NCBI GenBank assembly: GCA_030765065.1
Contig: CM060975.1
Coordinates: forward strand, 261,215,816 to 261,279,815
From: Deroplatys truncata
Lineage: Eukaryota; Arthropoda; Insecta; Mantodea; Mantidae
Reading direction: 5' to 3'
DNA length: 64,000 nucleotides
Below the pieces are notes generated by a model, which saw only the letters and a list, made by a program, of their open reading frames with translations, was not told the DNA's origin and searched no databases. The translations under genes and the position numbers were made by a program. Below are positions 11,038-22,862 of the stretch, in pieces. The first letter of the stretch is position 1; each line of letters begins with the position of its first letter.

Positions 11038-12030
11038 TGAATTTAGTAAAAATAAACTTCTTGGCATTGTTCTGGATGATACTATCAATTGGAAATATCA
11101 TATTACTACATTTTATACAAACTAAGCTTTATATAATCTATTAACAGACCATTATTTCGTTTTACAAATAAGAGCAACCTAAAACAGTATATTGTGCTTA
11201 TTTTTATTAATTAATTACACAGTGAATAATGCTCTGGGGAAATTTGATAAAAACTAAAAATATTTATAAACATATCTTATGTCTCAAACTTACATGACTT
11301 TCTCTACCCGCTATTATTTATTTTTCTCTTTTGTACCCCAATCTTACAAAAGTTAATTTTTCTGTCTACCTTAAGTTAACCTGAATAAAAGTTTGCAAAA
11401 ATATTTTCTTTACACTTTTTGTTGTAGGTACAAGGACGATGCTTCTATAATCAGATCTTTAAAATGGGGGTCGCTATATTTGGCTCTGAAATTTCAATCT
11501 TTGGCTTACATCACAGAAACAAAATAATGATGACTTTGCACTTCAAAAAATACGTTTAAAAATTCAAATACATATCAATGAATATCTCGGAAATGTTAAT
11601 TCTACAAAAGGGTTTATTTCACTTCAATTGCGTGTTTTATCAACATCTCCATGTTGGTTGTGTTTCTCTTATGCATTACCAATTAAGCAAAGTCATACAA
11701 AATTCATTCAGAATGAAGAGAATTTTACTGTTCTAAAAATCCTGGATTTTATTGGATACACAAGCATTTTAAACTTATTAATTTAATTGAAGTCCTCAGA
11801 AACTCTTCTGAGAAGATAAAAAATAACGTTTTCGATGTTCCATTAAGAGAGCAAGTGAAGAAAACAAACCGGTAGATATATTTTATTTATATCATGTTCC
11901 TTAATAGCAATTTATTTAGTCTAGAAGGTGTCAATTATGTAAGTTCAGTTTTATATTCTTTACCGAAAATTGAACAGCACATGTAATTCAGAGAAATTTA
12001 AGCAATCGTTTAGTACCTCTGCTTTAAAAA
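11038..12030 (+). pseudogene. Jockey/CR1-like LINE reverse transcriptase relic, 3' end
   Basis: The first 90 codons (11038-11290) read as the typical end of a Jockey-group reverse transcriptase: FSKNKLLGIVLDDTINWKYHI, then a decayed FVLQIRAT block and an INYTVNNALG block. This corresponds to the K.LGI.LD..L.W..HI and INYG...WG motifs. Stops and frameshifts follow. Further downstream (11900-12030), EGVNYVSSVLYSLPKIE and EKFKQSF resemble the C-terminal 'G.kLyN.LP' and 'FK..LK' motifs of the same group. The catalytic YxDD block is absent. The first part is well supported; the extension past 11290 is inference. Confidence 0.6.
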
Positions 12031-13200
12031 GGCATCACCATGTTAGGGAAGAGAGAATCTAATAGTGTTTTAAGAAGCATAAGACACGTTTCTCACACAT
12101 GTAAGTACCGGCACTGAAAGCATTACGGAACTCCAGCGTTTCACACAAAATACTCGGCTGACAGCCTCCAACGTCACCTTCCGGTTTGGGAAACGTCATA
12201 GGGCACATTAGGTAATTAATATGAAGATACGCGCTATTTTTTCAATGTTGTTATCTACATCTGTATTTAGTATTATATTACAACCCTTATGTGGGTATGT
12301 GAATATCGAAGAACGTAACTTTGTGGTATAATGTTAGGTTAGAGTACTCGTTGTTTTAGTAATTTTCTGATTACTATCGCAACCTGATTTTCCTTGAGGA
12401 CAATGGCTATTATCCATTTAGACTGTGATTACACAGGACAATGAAATGAAGATTGTTTCGGTAATATCAGAGATAGGAGAGTCCGGAGGCTAACTTGACA
12501 CTCTAGTATAAAACTGGATTTAACTTGTATCTGCATGGTTCATTTGAAGTTGGATAACCAGAGGGAGGGGGAGAGTTTGGCGTGCTTCTGTTGGCAACAC
12601 TACAAAAGCTGAGGACTGCGGCTAGTTGTCATATCTTTACAGAAAATCTGAAACGTTTTGCCAAGAAATTAAGAAAGCTGCTTTCTACAAGGAAAAATAT
12701 TGCACAAATACTGAAAGCTTTCTACAACTGGAATAGAATTCTGTAATTGTAATTGTTTTGCAAAAAAAAAAAGAAAAAAGAAATAGCGAAGTGTATTTTG
12801 GGCACAGCATTTGTAAGAGTCTTAAAATCATCAGTTTCTGACTGATAAGCCTGAAGTTGCGATCGCACACTATTGCCGTAGTAACACGCATTATGAACAA
12901 CTTCATTAGGCATTCTGGTTGTTTCCCTGAACAGATATACAAATTCTGCGTTGTATCCTTTCACCAACCCCAATGTCCATCAGGTCCTGTTAGCAAAAAA
13001 ACAAAACATGAACTGTAAGAAAATGTTAACCTTCACCACCTGAAACAAGGTCTGAGTACTGCTTTTGCGGGAACAAAAATGGTCGTCTAAGGCTGTGTGC
13101 GCTAGAGAAAGCATCGTAGCTTTCAGTTTAGTAAAAATTAAACATGATATTGATTTGAGAAGATTATTGCGTATTTGGTGTGTATAATGTGTTTTCAACA
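12031..13200. other. AT-rich sequence, no feature seen
   Basis: Several overlapping short minus-strand frames (12685-13201) have no recognisable motif. No repeat match was found. Confidence 0.5.
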
Positions 13201-13388
13201 ATGGATTTTAAGTGCTGTGTCTCCAACTTAATGGGATGCCAAAACATAGCAGCGAAGTTCAGGTGGTAGCTTCCGCAAAATATGAACTTTGGAAGGAGCA
13301 GTGGTTAAAAGCCATTAAAAGGGAGAACTTTTTAACTAGAATCTCGGAGGCAAGCTCATTAATATTTGCTTTCATATTCAGAATTTAG
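13201..13388 (+). pseudogene. Possible broken THAP-domain exon
   Basis: An ATG frame at 13201 begins MDFKCCVSNLMGCQN and stops after 23 codons. A second frame directly downstream reads YELWKEQWLKAIKRENF and stops near 13388. In THAP zinc fingers a start like 'KCCVPxC' is followed by 'FP.....kkW..AI.R..F', and the spacing here fits with a frameshift between the two pieces. The third and fourth zinc ligands (the later C..H) and the AVPTIF box are not visible. It could be a relic of a THAP9/P-element-like transposase or of a host THAP gene. The resemblance is to the family pattern only and no alignment was possible. Confidence 0.4.
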
Positions 13389-14848
13389 ATGTGCGTACAA
13401 AAATAACCCAGCTGCTATCAAGTTGCTCATGTTTGCAACGCACAGTTGATATAGCTTTTTGCGAGTGTCAAAGTTCGTAATGTATTAATATTTATGTGTG
13501 CAATGCATCCATTTTCAGTGCTTGTTTTATAGTCTGATAGGTAACCAGATAAATGAGTTGTAAATAGCCACATAGGTATATAAATATGTAAAAGACTTTG
13601 CCATTTGCTAGCTATTTCATAACCTGGCCTATCCAAACAAAGATGATTTTTTTCAAAACTGTAGGTTTGTATTTCCGGACCCTCAGTTGATTTATTAAAT
13701 GCATGACTGTAATTTAAAATATAAATTCATTGAATGTTTTCTAAACTACAGAAGGTACTTTAAGATTTAGTTAAAACTTAAGATTAGAAGTATTTATTCA
13801 GTAATTATTATTAGCATTGTTTGAAATACAGACCTATCATCAAAATTGCATTTGTGTTACTTGTGGAAATAAGAATCAAGTAAAACTAAAATAGTAGAAC
13901 GATTTATAGGTACAGCCACCAACAAAAGTTTGAGATTCTATCAAGAGAAAAAAGTATGTTTGAAAAGGAAACTGGTGCCTTTATGCTATTTAGTACTTGG
14001 GAGGATTTTCCTAAAACAAAAAATTAAATCTTTTAAATTACCTCAATCACATTTAAAAACATACCAAGCAGGAGGTAGAGTATTATTTTAAAATTTATGT
14101 TTTTTAAAAGGAAGTATTTATAGGCTGAATTATTTTAGTTGTTCATTTCCACTTACCATCCACTAACAAATGATGTTCACTGAATCTCTTCTGGATTTTG
14201 TATGCAAGCACGGTGATGTTTTTCAAAGTTAATTGCATTTACTTGTAACGTTGAGTGCTCTTTGCCATCTACACAATCACCTATATTCCTTTGTAATCAT
14301 TTATGTTTTTTTCCATGTTTTCAAGTTTATACTGTGATGTTTACTTTTTATTTGGGATCGTTCTATAATTCTGAAGTGAGAGTACTTTCCATAAAAATAC
14401 TTGATATAGACTAATTAACCTTGACAATACGACAGGATGGGCTCAATGTGATATAATTTAACAACACCAATGGCTTAATAAGGATGCTACCCCCATCACC
14501 TTGGAATTAACTTGTTATACTTTACCCTTCAGAAGTAAAGGTAATTTTATGTGCCGAGATAGGGAAATTTCGAATATTTTTTTAATATATCCCTGGAACT
14601 TATCCCTGAAGGAATAATTTTTCTTTATATCAGCATGGGTCTTAAAAACAAAATGGGCATTTTGGTTTAACGTTTCCAAAAAGTGGAATCTTTTGCTTTT
14701 GCATATTACTTCATTGTAATGAGAACAGTAACTCATTTTATTAAATCATAGCCCTGAGTAGATACTTTAGAAGTGAATGTTTCTGATATTTGCTTTCATA
14801 ATCTAGTCCATAATAAAGATTCTTCGTTTAAGTATGTTATATACATTT
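13389..14848. other. AT-rich sequence, no feature seen
   Basis: No recognisable motif. The minus frame at 14515-14736 looks like chance. Confidence 0.55.
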
Positions 14849-14852
14849 TCGT

Positions 14853-15897
14853 TGAATAAGTATTGTTCTTCAACTGTTGTAGTTTATTGTTGTTTAAGGT
14901 TTACAGTTGTTTATTTATGTAATTTATTGTTACGTAAGTTATTAGCCTCAGACTTTGGAAGCCAACTTGAAGTAGTATTGTTCTTGGAGTTTGTACCACA
15001 CGTTTTGTAAGCCAAAATATTGTTTGTTACTAATATGCTGCTACGTATGAGAAGCGGATTTTTGAAGATGTATTTTGTTGTTACGCTCCAAGTTTAAAAA
15101 ATAAAATATAACTTTAACTTTGTTATTAAACTGATTCTATAGATACTATTTATGTTTATGTTTGCCTCGGCTGCATCAGTAATGTTTGTAGAGACACGTT
15201 TCTCTTAATCAGGGCGTAGTGAGACAAGAATGTAGGCTTACACAGATTTTAAGTTTAAATTCACTTCTTTTTATTAATCCTTGACACAAATTAAGTAGCA
15301 CTACACTGATATTAAGAGCTGTGAGATTCTTTAATACTTGACCTTAGTTAACGCCTATACTTAATTTACGATTCACACGAATACGTAATATTTCTTTAGA
15401 GAAAACATCTTCCATCCGGTCACTACCAAGGTCTGCAGGCAACTGAACATATTTCAACCGTTCAAACCCGTAAGCTTCTGTATTTCAAGTCTCTGATTGG
15501 CTAATTCTAGTCCAATAGAATACCTGCAGTTTAATAGAACTTTTTCTAGCTGTTGATTGGCTATTTTTAAACTGTCAGAAAATTTACATTATCGTTGCTC
15601 TAATCATGACTAGTAGCATTCAGACTCTCAAACTCATTATTGCCTCAAGGTTACCTCATTGTTACCTCATTGTTAGCAACTTTAAGCTTATTATTCTCAC
15701 AGCTCATACATTATTAAATTATGTAATGTATTCACATAACATTATTAAACATGTTTACAATAATATAAACATTTGCAATGACTGATACATACATTTTAAA
15801 AATTATTACATATATATTGCTTCAAGTCGAGCTGTTATTGAATTTACATATCATATAATTTAATTGTAATTATTCAAGTGTTAAAAATACTGCCTCA
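14853..15897 (-). mobile_element. Solo LTR, subfamily LTR-A (copy 3), complete
   Basis: The best-defined LTR-A, 1045 bp. Read on the minus strand it starts TGAGGCAGTATTTTTAAC and ends ...TACTTATTCA. The 4-bp duplication TCGT lies at 14849-14852 and 15898-15901. Minus-strand promoter-like signals are two CCAAT boxes (inverted ATTGGCT near 15496 and 15557). A polyadenylation signal (AATAAA, inverted at about 15270) follows. No TATA box is obvious. No primer-binding site, gag or pol flanks it, so it is a solo LTR left by recombination. TG...CA ends and 4-bp duplications suit Ty3/Gypsy-type elements, but the superfamily is not proven. Confidence 0.85.
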
Positions 15898-16164
15898 TCG
15901 TTCATACGAAATATGAAGGTAAGTTTCTTGTTAAGTTCATCTAGAATTTTATCGACTAAATTACTTTTACTGCTCTTTGCAACCAATAATTTATATGGGC
16001 TGCATTTTGTTTTAATGTTCAGGCCTATTCTATAGGTAGTGTTGACTAGACTATATAGAATATTAAACCATCATAATATGAACATTTCAATTGAGAAAGA
16101 AAATGATGATAATGGAAGCTAAAGCTAAGTGAAGGACGAAAATAGTAATAAACTACAGGGTTAT

Positions 16165-16592
16165 AGAACCGTTAAGTCGCTTTAGAAGTCTCATTAAACA
16201 ATATGGACAAAGTTAATACTTCCAAACCAACTGTTCTTTATGGCAGTGAAACAGATAAGAGAAACAGATAGACGGAACACTGAAACATCAGAAACGAGAT
16301 TTTTTAATATGAACTCTGGGAGTAATGCTAAGAGACGGAATCAGAAATAAAGCTATAAGTAAGCAGCTTAACATTACGCCAATATTTTAAGAACATTAAA
16401 AATATCAGAATAAATGGTTAAAACAACTCAGTAGAATATACCCCTGATCGCCCACCCCAGCAAGCTTATATTTATAGGTCATAGGGAAGACGGAATGTTG
16501 GAAGACCGAGAACACGTTTCAGTCAACAGATTTATTAATTTTCCAGCTTCGGAAAGTACCCACTCATTGATGTATAAGAAGAAGAACTAATA
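16165..16592 (+). pseudogene. LINE ORF2 C-terminal relic
   Basis: Translation in shifting frames gives the end of an insect non-LTR ORF2: QLFFMAVKQ (the 'LLYGSE' region), RRNTETSETRFF (RRIETAEMRF-type), a RNEAI-type stretch and, after stops, GHREDGMLEDREH (GRRNVGRPR-type). A (AAG)n tail at 16577-16588 probably marks the 3' end. It belongs with the relics at 6850-7915 and 50985-51955 by motif content. Confidence 0.6.
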
Positions 16593-17559
16593 TATAAACA
16601 GAGAACTCTTAAGGTTGATCGTCATGATACGCACTAGAGAACGCAACTCAAAGGCAGTCTAGCATGAGTGGACAACTTCTACGATTACATTTTCGTATAA
16701 TCATATGAGCAAAACGCTTAAAGTGGCAATAAATACATTTTAAAGTTTATATTTTAGATGCTTTTGAGGTGGTAAAGACCCTCAAGATTTGATTTTAGCT
16801 TGTAAGACTTTGTCGCTTTAAATTGCTCGACTGATCGCCAGTCAACCACAACTCTTATCTCTAATAATTCTAAAAGTTTTAATACTGAAAACATTTTTCA
16901 ATGGAGAATTACCTGAAAGTTATCATTGAAAAATACACAACCTTGAAACAAGGAATTTTATGAAAGTCGAGGTTCCGAATTTACTAAAGTTGAGCAACTG
17001 TTTAGAATATGATTTCTTTTTGAAAACTTTAAACTGTGTTTAAATGATAAAAAATTGAACACAATTCCCATGCGCAGCAAAATATACGCCGGCCTAATAT
17101 TACACCTGTACAAATAGCATTTATTACTGTAATATTAGATTTAAGGTTTGAAACGTGCTCTTTTGACCCAAGAGGAAGTTGATTAAATTGGAATAATGGC
17201 AGATTCCTACTTAAAAATATATTCCATAAATTAATTGACAAGCCGAATTTCTTCCATTTAATAAACTCACACTTCAATAACATAGATAATTACAATTTAA
17301 AAAACCCTTATTCGTTCACTATTCTTTACATTCTTTACGGTTCAATGCTTTAAATTAAATTATAATAATTACAGAATTGCTTACTGCTATCACATTTACC
17401 GGTATATTTCTAAATTAACAGCAATAAGTCTATAGTTCAGACGATCAATCTTTTTCCAGTGAGGAATTACTAAAGAGAATTTTGAATACGTTAAGCCAAA
17501 AATGAATTTAGAAATACCGTCCAGAATGCCTTCTATCTAAACGTTGTCCTGTTGTTTTC
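16593..17559. other. AT-rich sequence, no feature seen
   Basis: The minus frame at 17029-17283 has no recognised motif. Confidence 0.5.
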
Positions 17560-18320
17560 CTCGTAACCTAGCTCGCCATCGAAGAAAGATTGATCAGCCT
17601 TGTGGACAGCACATTGAAGCAAGCTGGAACTGATCCGGCGCCTGCGTAGTCGACGACCACAATCGCCTGACGTACTGCGTGACTTAAAGTAACTACGCCC
17701 TTGCTTCTTGTTGTCGTCTGCTTGAGAACCACTACCATAGTCGTTTCACTTCTGTTCGCGTACTTGTCAGCCTTCCTTTAGTACAGTCCAGTCGCCTAAA
17801 GTAAATTTCTCCGGGGAGGGTCAATTTGGCACAAGTTAGACTAGGTATTATTAACAAAACCTGCTCAGAATTTCGTCTAGAATCTTCTGTTTAAAAACGA
17901 ACCTTATTTTAATCGTATTCTAAATTCATAGAATGTATTGGTAATAAACTTGTTAAAGCGAAAAAAATACGCAGCAAAACCCAAATAAGGGTTATGACCA
18001 GACAGACTTTTTAAGCAGTTGGCCTCAAGTTGTATATACTCAAACCTTTATGTCAAATAAAGCATGTAAACAACAGCGGCTTAAGACTTGTAAACACGCT
18101 TGGTGAGTGCTGTCTGCAAACGCTAGAGTCGAGAGCACACAGACGGCGGGTGAATGCATGATGCGCAGTAGCATTGCTCTGAGTCACGTGACTTGGAGGC
18201 GTTTAGCAAGCGAGAATGACTCTCTCTCTCTCTTTCTGCGCACTGGTTCCCTTGCCCGCCTTCGTGTGTGCTCCAGACTTCAATACACTGTATGTACTAT
18301 GAATGGGGGTGGTATGTAAC
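17560..18320. promoter_or_regulatory. CpG-containing stretch, possible old promoter (weak)
   Basis: Two segments (17565-17790 and 18095-18270) are richer in G+C and CpG than the surroundings. The second contains the palindromic E-box GTCACGTGAC at 18183-18192 and a short (TC)n run at about 18221-18233. Such islands in AT-rich insect DNA can be promoters or young repeats. No exon or repeat family was recognised, so function is a guess. Confidence 0.2.
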
Positions 18321-18809
18321 ATGTGATGTCACTGCGTGAAGTCCAACATTAGCCCAGCCACCTTTATTTTCGTCCTGACTTTAATATTTAGAAATCTCTA
18401 TGCCTGGTTATGCCTCTCAGAAACTTCAATAAATACATCTGTAGAATAAAAATAAATGTTACTTGTGGGTTTTTATACTAACTTCACCGCGCACACAAGC
18501 AGTATTTGATAAAATAAAAATTAAAACAACCATTATAAGCGGGATTCAGTGTCTTCCATATCGCTTTCTCTTCATTTTGCTTAGCTCTTAAATCATGGCC
18601 CACTGGGTATATTGCTTTTAATCAAAGATGAAATGTCTATGGAGTAACAAGTCAAAGCCGTCTTGAAAAGTAACTCCTATTATGATCCATCTGCATATTG
18701 CAATATGTACATCTTGTGATTCATTTTAGTCCTTGGCGGGTCAATAGTTTCCATATTTTATATTTTGAAGTCAAACGCTTCAAAATAAATTAAAAGCTAT
18801 GTCCTTTTT
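18321..18809. other. AT-rich sequence, no feature seen
   Basis: No repeat or coding signal recognised. Confidence 0.5.
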
Positions 18810-19754
18810 AGTTTCCCTACCGCGCACCATTGCATTCCACCCAAAACTTCAATATAGAGATTATACTAATGTTATGAGGTCCCCTGAATCCATAGAAAAA
18901 AACCATTTTTGGAAAAGTGTGTATGTGTGTGTATGTCTGTGAACAGCATAACTCAAAAATGAAAGGTCTGATAAATACAAAACTTAGTATAGATTCAGTA
19001 CATTTCAAAGATACGACAGGAAGATTTTCAGAAAGATTTCGATACCCCTACTAGTCTTTACATGGAACATTATTATAAATTCATTATTTTCTAAAAAATG
19101 ACTAACGATTTTGATTAAAATATCATATACTAAATATATTTACATGACAAATAAAATGTATATCTTAAATTTTCTGGGAAAAGCCTGCGAGTTCTTCCTC
19201 GTTCGGAAGGAATTTTATGTAGTTGTGTATAAGTGATAAACGTTAAACGAAAAAACACTACATAAAAATATAGATAGCTTTAAAACACACAGTTTAACTC
19301 AAATAACTTTTTTGTGGCATCAGGCATATCTGAGATATCCTTTATTAATGCTTCGAAATGTTCAATGCTCGGTTATTCTTTTAAAGTCCTGCCAACATTC
19401 AGTTATTTTAATTGTTTTTTGTTGTTATTATATAAATTAATTATACTTTTAATAGACCTTAGCCCGGTCTTAGGCAAGTTTTTAATATAGAGCCAACTGA
19501 AAAATTCAGTTATTTCTCGAATTTTCATGGAAACATTATGGAAGTTTAAGGTCTGTTTATAGCGTCCAGTTCTTAAATATTTGACTATCACTTTTCTCTA
19601 TGTATTTATAACGAAATATGTAATGTAGCTATTTCTGCAAAGATTTATTTTGATTAAAATGTATTAGACAGAAAAATAAACTTTAGTAAGAATAGTTTGT
19701 GTACCCACTTACACGATAGAGGGTAGAGAAAGTCTTGTTAATGTATCGCATCAG
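18810..19754 (+). repeat. Repeat C (copy iii), array member
   Basis: A full-length, somewhat expanded copy (945 bp). It starts AGTTTCCCTAC after a T-run and contains the CATTCCACCCAAAA block, a TG-rich slot (18915-18943), TGAACAGCATAACTC, an ACTTAGTAT stretch, CTAACGATTTTGATTAAAAT and the TTTTAAAGTCC 3' part. It ends ...TATCGCATCAG at 19754. It is followed by ATTTTT and immediately by the next copy. Confidence 0.85.
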
Positions 19755-19760
19755 ATTTTT

Positions 19761-20370
19761 ACTTTCTCTACTAGGTATAGTAAGTAGGGGAAGTATTGTA
19801 TTCCACCTAAAACTTCGATACCAAGATTTCACCGGAAATATATGTTTTGAGACCCCCTGAATTCAAAAAAAGCATTTTTGGAAACATGTCCATGTGTGTG
19901 TCTGTTTGTGAATAGCATAACTCAGAAACGAACAGTCGGATAATCACCAAACTTGGTATTTAGTTTCAGTATCTTCCAGAGATGCGACACGAAGGTTTTC
20001 AAGAAAATCCCCCACCCCAGATTACCCTTTACATGCAACATTTTTCGAACATTTTAATTTTTTCAAAAATGGCTCTAACGATTTTGATTAAAGTGTGATA
20101 TTTTTAAGATATTTTCATGACAAATGAAATGTATATCTCGAATTTTCTGGGAATGTCTCCAAAAGTATTCATTGTGAACGACTTTTGCATAACTGGTAAA
20201 CCATAAGAGATAGACAACATTTTACTACACAAAAATGTAGATCGTGTTAAAATACACAATTTATGTCATATACATTTTTTTTGTTGAATGAACCATTTTA
20301 GAGATATTGCTTGTTATTCCCTTAAATTTTCCAATATTTATACTTTTTCTCAAATGGAAATTCGTTATTC
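19761..20370 (+). repeat. Repeat C (copy iv), 5' part of a copy split by copy v
   Basis: Starts ACTTTCTCTACTA and runs through the family order to TTCGTTATTC at 20370. There it is interrupted at ATTTTT (20371-20376) by copy v. Its missing 3' part is found at 21240-21460. Confidence 0.85.
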
Positions 20371-20376
20371 ATTTTT

Positions 20377-21232
20377 ACTTTCTCTACTACATATAGTAAG
20401 TAGGGGAAGTATTGTATTCCACCCAAAATTTCGATACCGAGATTTCACCGGAAATACATGTTTTGAGACTCACTGAATCCAAAAAAAGCATTTTTGGAAA
20501 CATGTCCGTGTGTGTGTCTGTGTGTCTGTCTGTGTGTCTGTGAACAGCATAACTCAAAAACGAAGAGTCGGATATACACCAAACTTGGTATTTAGGTTCA
20601 GTATCTTTCAGAGATGCGACACGAAGGTTTTCAAGAAAATCCCCCCACCCCAGACTACCCTTTACATGGAACATTTTTCGAACATTTTAATTTTCTCAAA
20701 AACGGCTCTAACGATTTTGATTAAAATATCATATGCTTAAGATATTGTCATGACAAATAAAATGTATATCTCGAATTTTCTGGGAATGTCTCCAAAAGTA
20801 TTCTTCATTATGAACGACTTTTTCATAACTGGTAAACCATAAGAAATAGAAAAAATTTTACTACACAAAAAATGTAGATCGCGTTAAAATACACAACTTA
20901 TGTCGTATACATTTGTTTTGTTGAGTGAACCGTTTGCGAGATATTGCTTGTTATTCCCTTAAATTTTCCAATACTTATACTTTTTCTCAAATTTGTTATT
21001 CATTTTTTTATGTCCTGGACATGCAAAGAGAATGGATTTCGCCACATAGCAACCAGCGTTAAAATATTTGACTATCGCTTAAAACCTACCATATTCCCCG
21101 TGCATCTACAAGAAAATTATCAATAAGATTGACATCTCGATATCTCCATTAACATGAAGCATATGGAGAATAAGCATTTGTAAAAATAGTTTGTACAAGA
21201 ATAGAGAAAGTCATGTGAGTGTAACACATCAG
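20377..21232 (+). repeat. Repeat C (copy v), complete, nested
   Basis: A complete 856-bp copy from ACTTTCTCTACTACATATAG to ...GTAACACATCAG. It is bracketed by ATTTTT at 20371-20376 and 21233-21238, taken as the target duplication of its insertion into copy iv/vi. The 5' end ACTTTCTCTAC is echoed inverted at the 3' end as GTAGAGAAAGT-like (ATAGAGAAAGT, 21201-21211), 21 bp inside the terminus. The ends are therefore only sub-terminally inverted. No protein frame is conserved between copies. Confidence 0.85.
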
Positions 21233-21239
21233 ATTTTTT

Positions 21240-21460
21240 GTCCTGGTAATGCAAAGAGAATGGAATACTCCACATAGCAACCAGCTCTTAAAATATTTGA
21301 CTATCGCTTAAAGCTTACCAATTCTCCTTGCATCAACAATAAAATTTGCAATAGGATTAAAATCTCGATATCTCGATTAACATGAAGCATATGGAGAATA
21401 CGTGTTTGTAAAAATAGTTTGTAAAAGGGTAGAGAAAGTCATGTGATTGTAACACATCAG
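21240..21460 (+). repeat. Repeat C (copy vi), 3' part of copy iv
   Basis: Starts GTCCTGGTAATGCAAAG and ends AACACATCAG followed by ATTTTTT. Joined to 19761-20376 it makes one element of about 0.84 kb, equal to the complete copies. Confidence 0.85.
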
Positions 21461-22860
21461 ATTTTTTCATTAAGAATCATTTTAATACTGGAGCAGCTAA
21501 GTGATAAACAGATTGTCTGTGCACAACGCCTATTAAAATGGTTTTATATACCAAGATAGCTACATAATTCTGAAAATCTATGGTGCCAGGATGAAATGAA
21601 ATAAGTTGACAGCCTATCAGTCGTTTTTGCACAGTCCACTTCATTTGTTCGCTAAGGAGTTTTTAAAGGCGGAACTTACCTTTGCATGCAGCATTTGTCT
21701 GAAAGCTTCTCTTTAGAACGTGACCCTAGTCGCATAAAAACCTGTGTGGTCGTTTCCAGAAAGGGAAGAAAGCGACCATATTACAGAATTAGCAGTTTGT
21801 TGAAGCCGATGCACTCTGCTGGAAGTACGTGATAACACAGATGTAACTCTGAGCAAGCCATTACCTTGGCCGTGCTAAGGCGACCGTAATCATCAGTGCT
21901 GCCGTAAATTGTAAGACTCTGAGAAACATCGAACCAAGATTCCGACGGATTTCATGTTTTTCCCACAAACTTTCAATAGGCAACATTATAGTTATCCGTT
22001 GAGCAGTTACTTAAAGGGTGGACCTAAAGTTTAACAGGCTCTATTATGTCACCAGAACCCACAGGCGCCAACGTCAGGAGTCTTATCCAGAGAGTTCATA
22101 ATTCACCATAAGGTTTATGTACGATAACAGTAATAGATCGTATCCCTCCTTTCTCGGCTTTATACATTTTATACTACTTGAGTAAACCTTGTGAACATTT
22201 ATTTTTTTGTCCAATTTGCGGCAGCTGTCTCTGTATATTTCATCAAAAGCCGGACAGATTGAAACCTCTGATAATTCCCCATACTCGCGTCAATCAATAA
22301 AATATTATATGTTCATTTCCTTTAGCTAACAAATGTCCGCTTTGCTTTGAAAAACCACAAAGACTTGCTTCAAATCCCTTTTTGTACAGAATACGTTCGG
22401 CGTATTGGAAGCCTCCCCCCTCCCAATATTCTCTGTTACAAAGTTATAAAGCAAAGCAAAACGACCACTACTCCAAAGCTTTCGTTAGACGATTTAATAA
22501 TCGCCGACTGTGCATTTATAACTTTCTTCTGATTTAGACTAGCTAATACTCAACAAGTGGAAAGTGATATATAAAAACGGATATGAAAGAGCCGTAGGTT
22601 TTATCCAGCAATTTCATAGCCGTTCTAGAGACTGTTCGTGTAAAAGCTATTTTTTAACACTTCGTATTAATCACGGAATATATCGGATAAATCGTCCAAA
22701 ACTATCACCGATCATTTGTGAAATCAGAGGTGCTTTTCATGTACTGTTTTCCTAGAAGCAAAATTCGAAAAAGCTCGTAAATGCAACCGAGAAGTGGCAT
22801 AAATTCATTTCTACTTCCAGTATGAGATTGTATTTTGCCCCTATAAATGCTTTTATGTCA
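21461..22860. other. No feature recognised
   Basis: A less AT-rich stretch at 21640-22080 might be a decayed element, but no terminal repeats, box pairs or protein motifs were found. Confidence 0.45.
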
Positions 22861-22862
22861 TA

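Noticed and set aside
20387..20674. 95-codon minus-strand gene in repeat C, with similar frames at 25668 and 18817
   Set aside because: The similarity follows from the DNA repeat. The frame is not open in other copies and the peptide contains translated simple repeats.
20377..21232. Repeat C as a classical MITE with terminal inverted repeats
   Set aside because: Only about 11 bp are inverted, and on the right they lie 21 bp inside the end, so the termini themselves are not inverted repeats.
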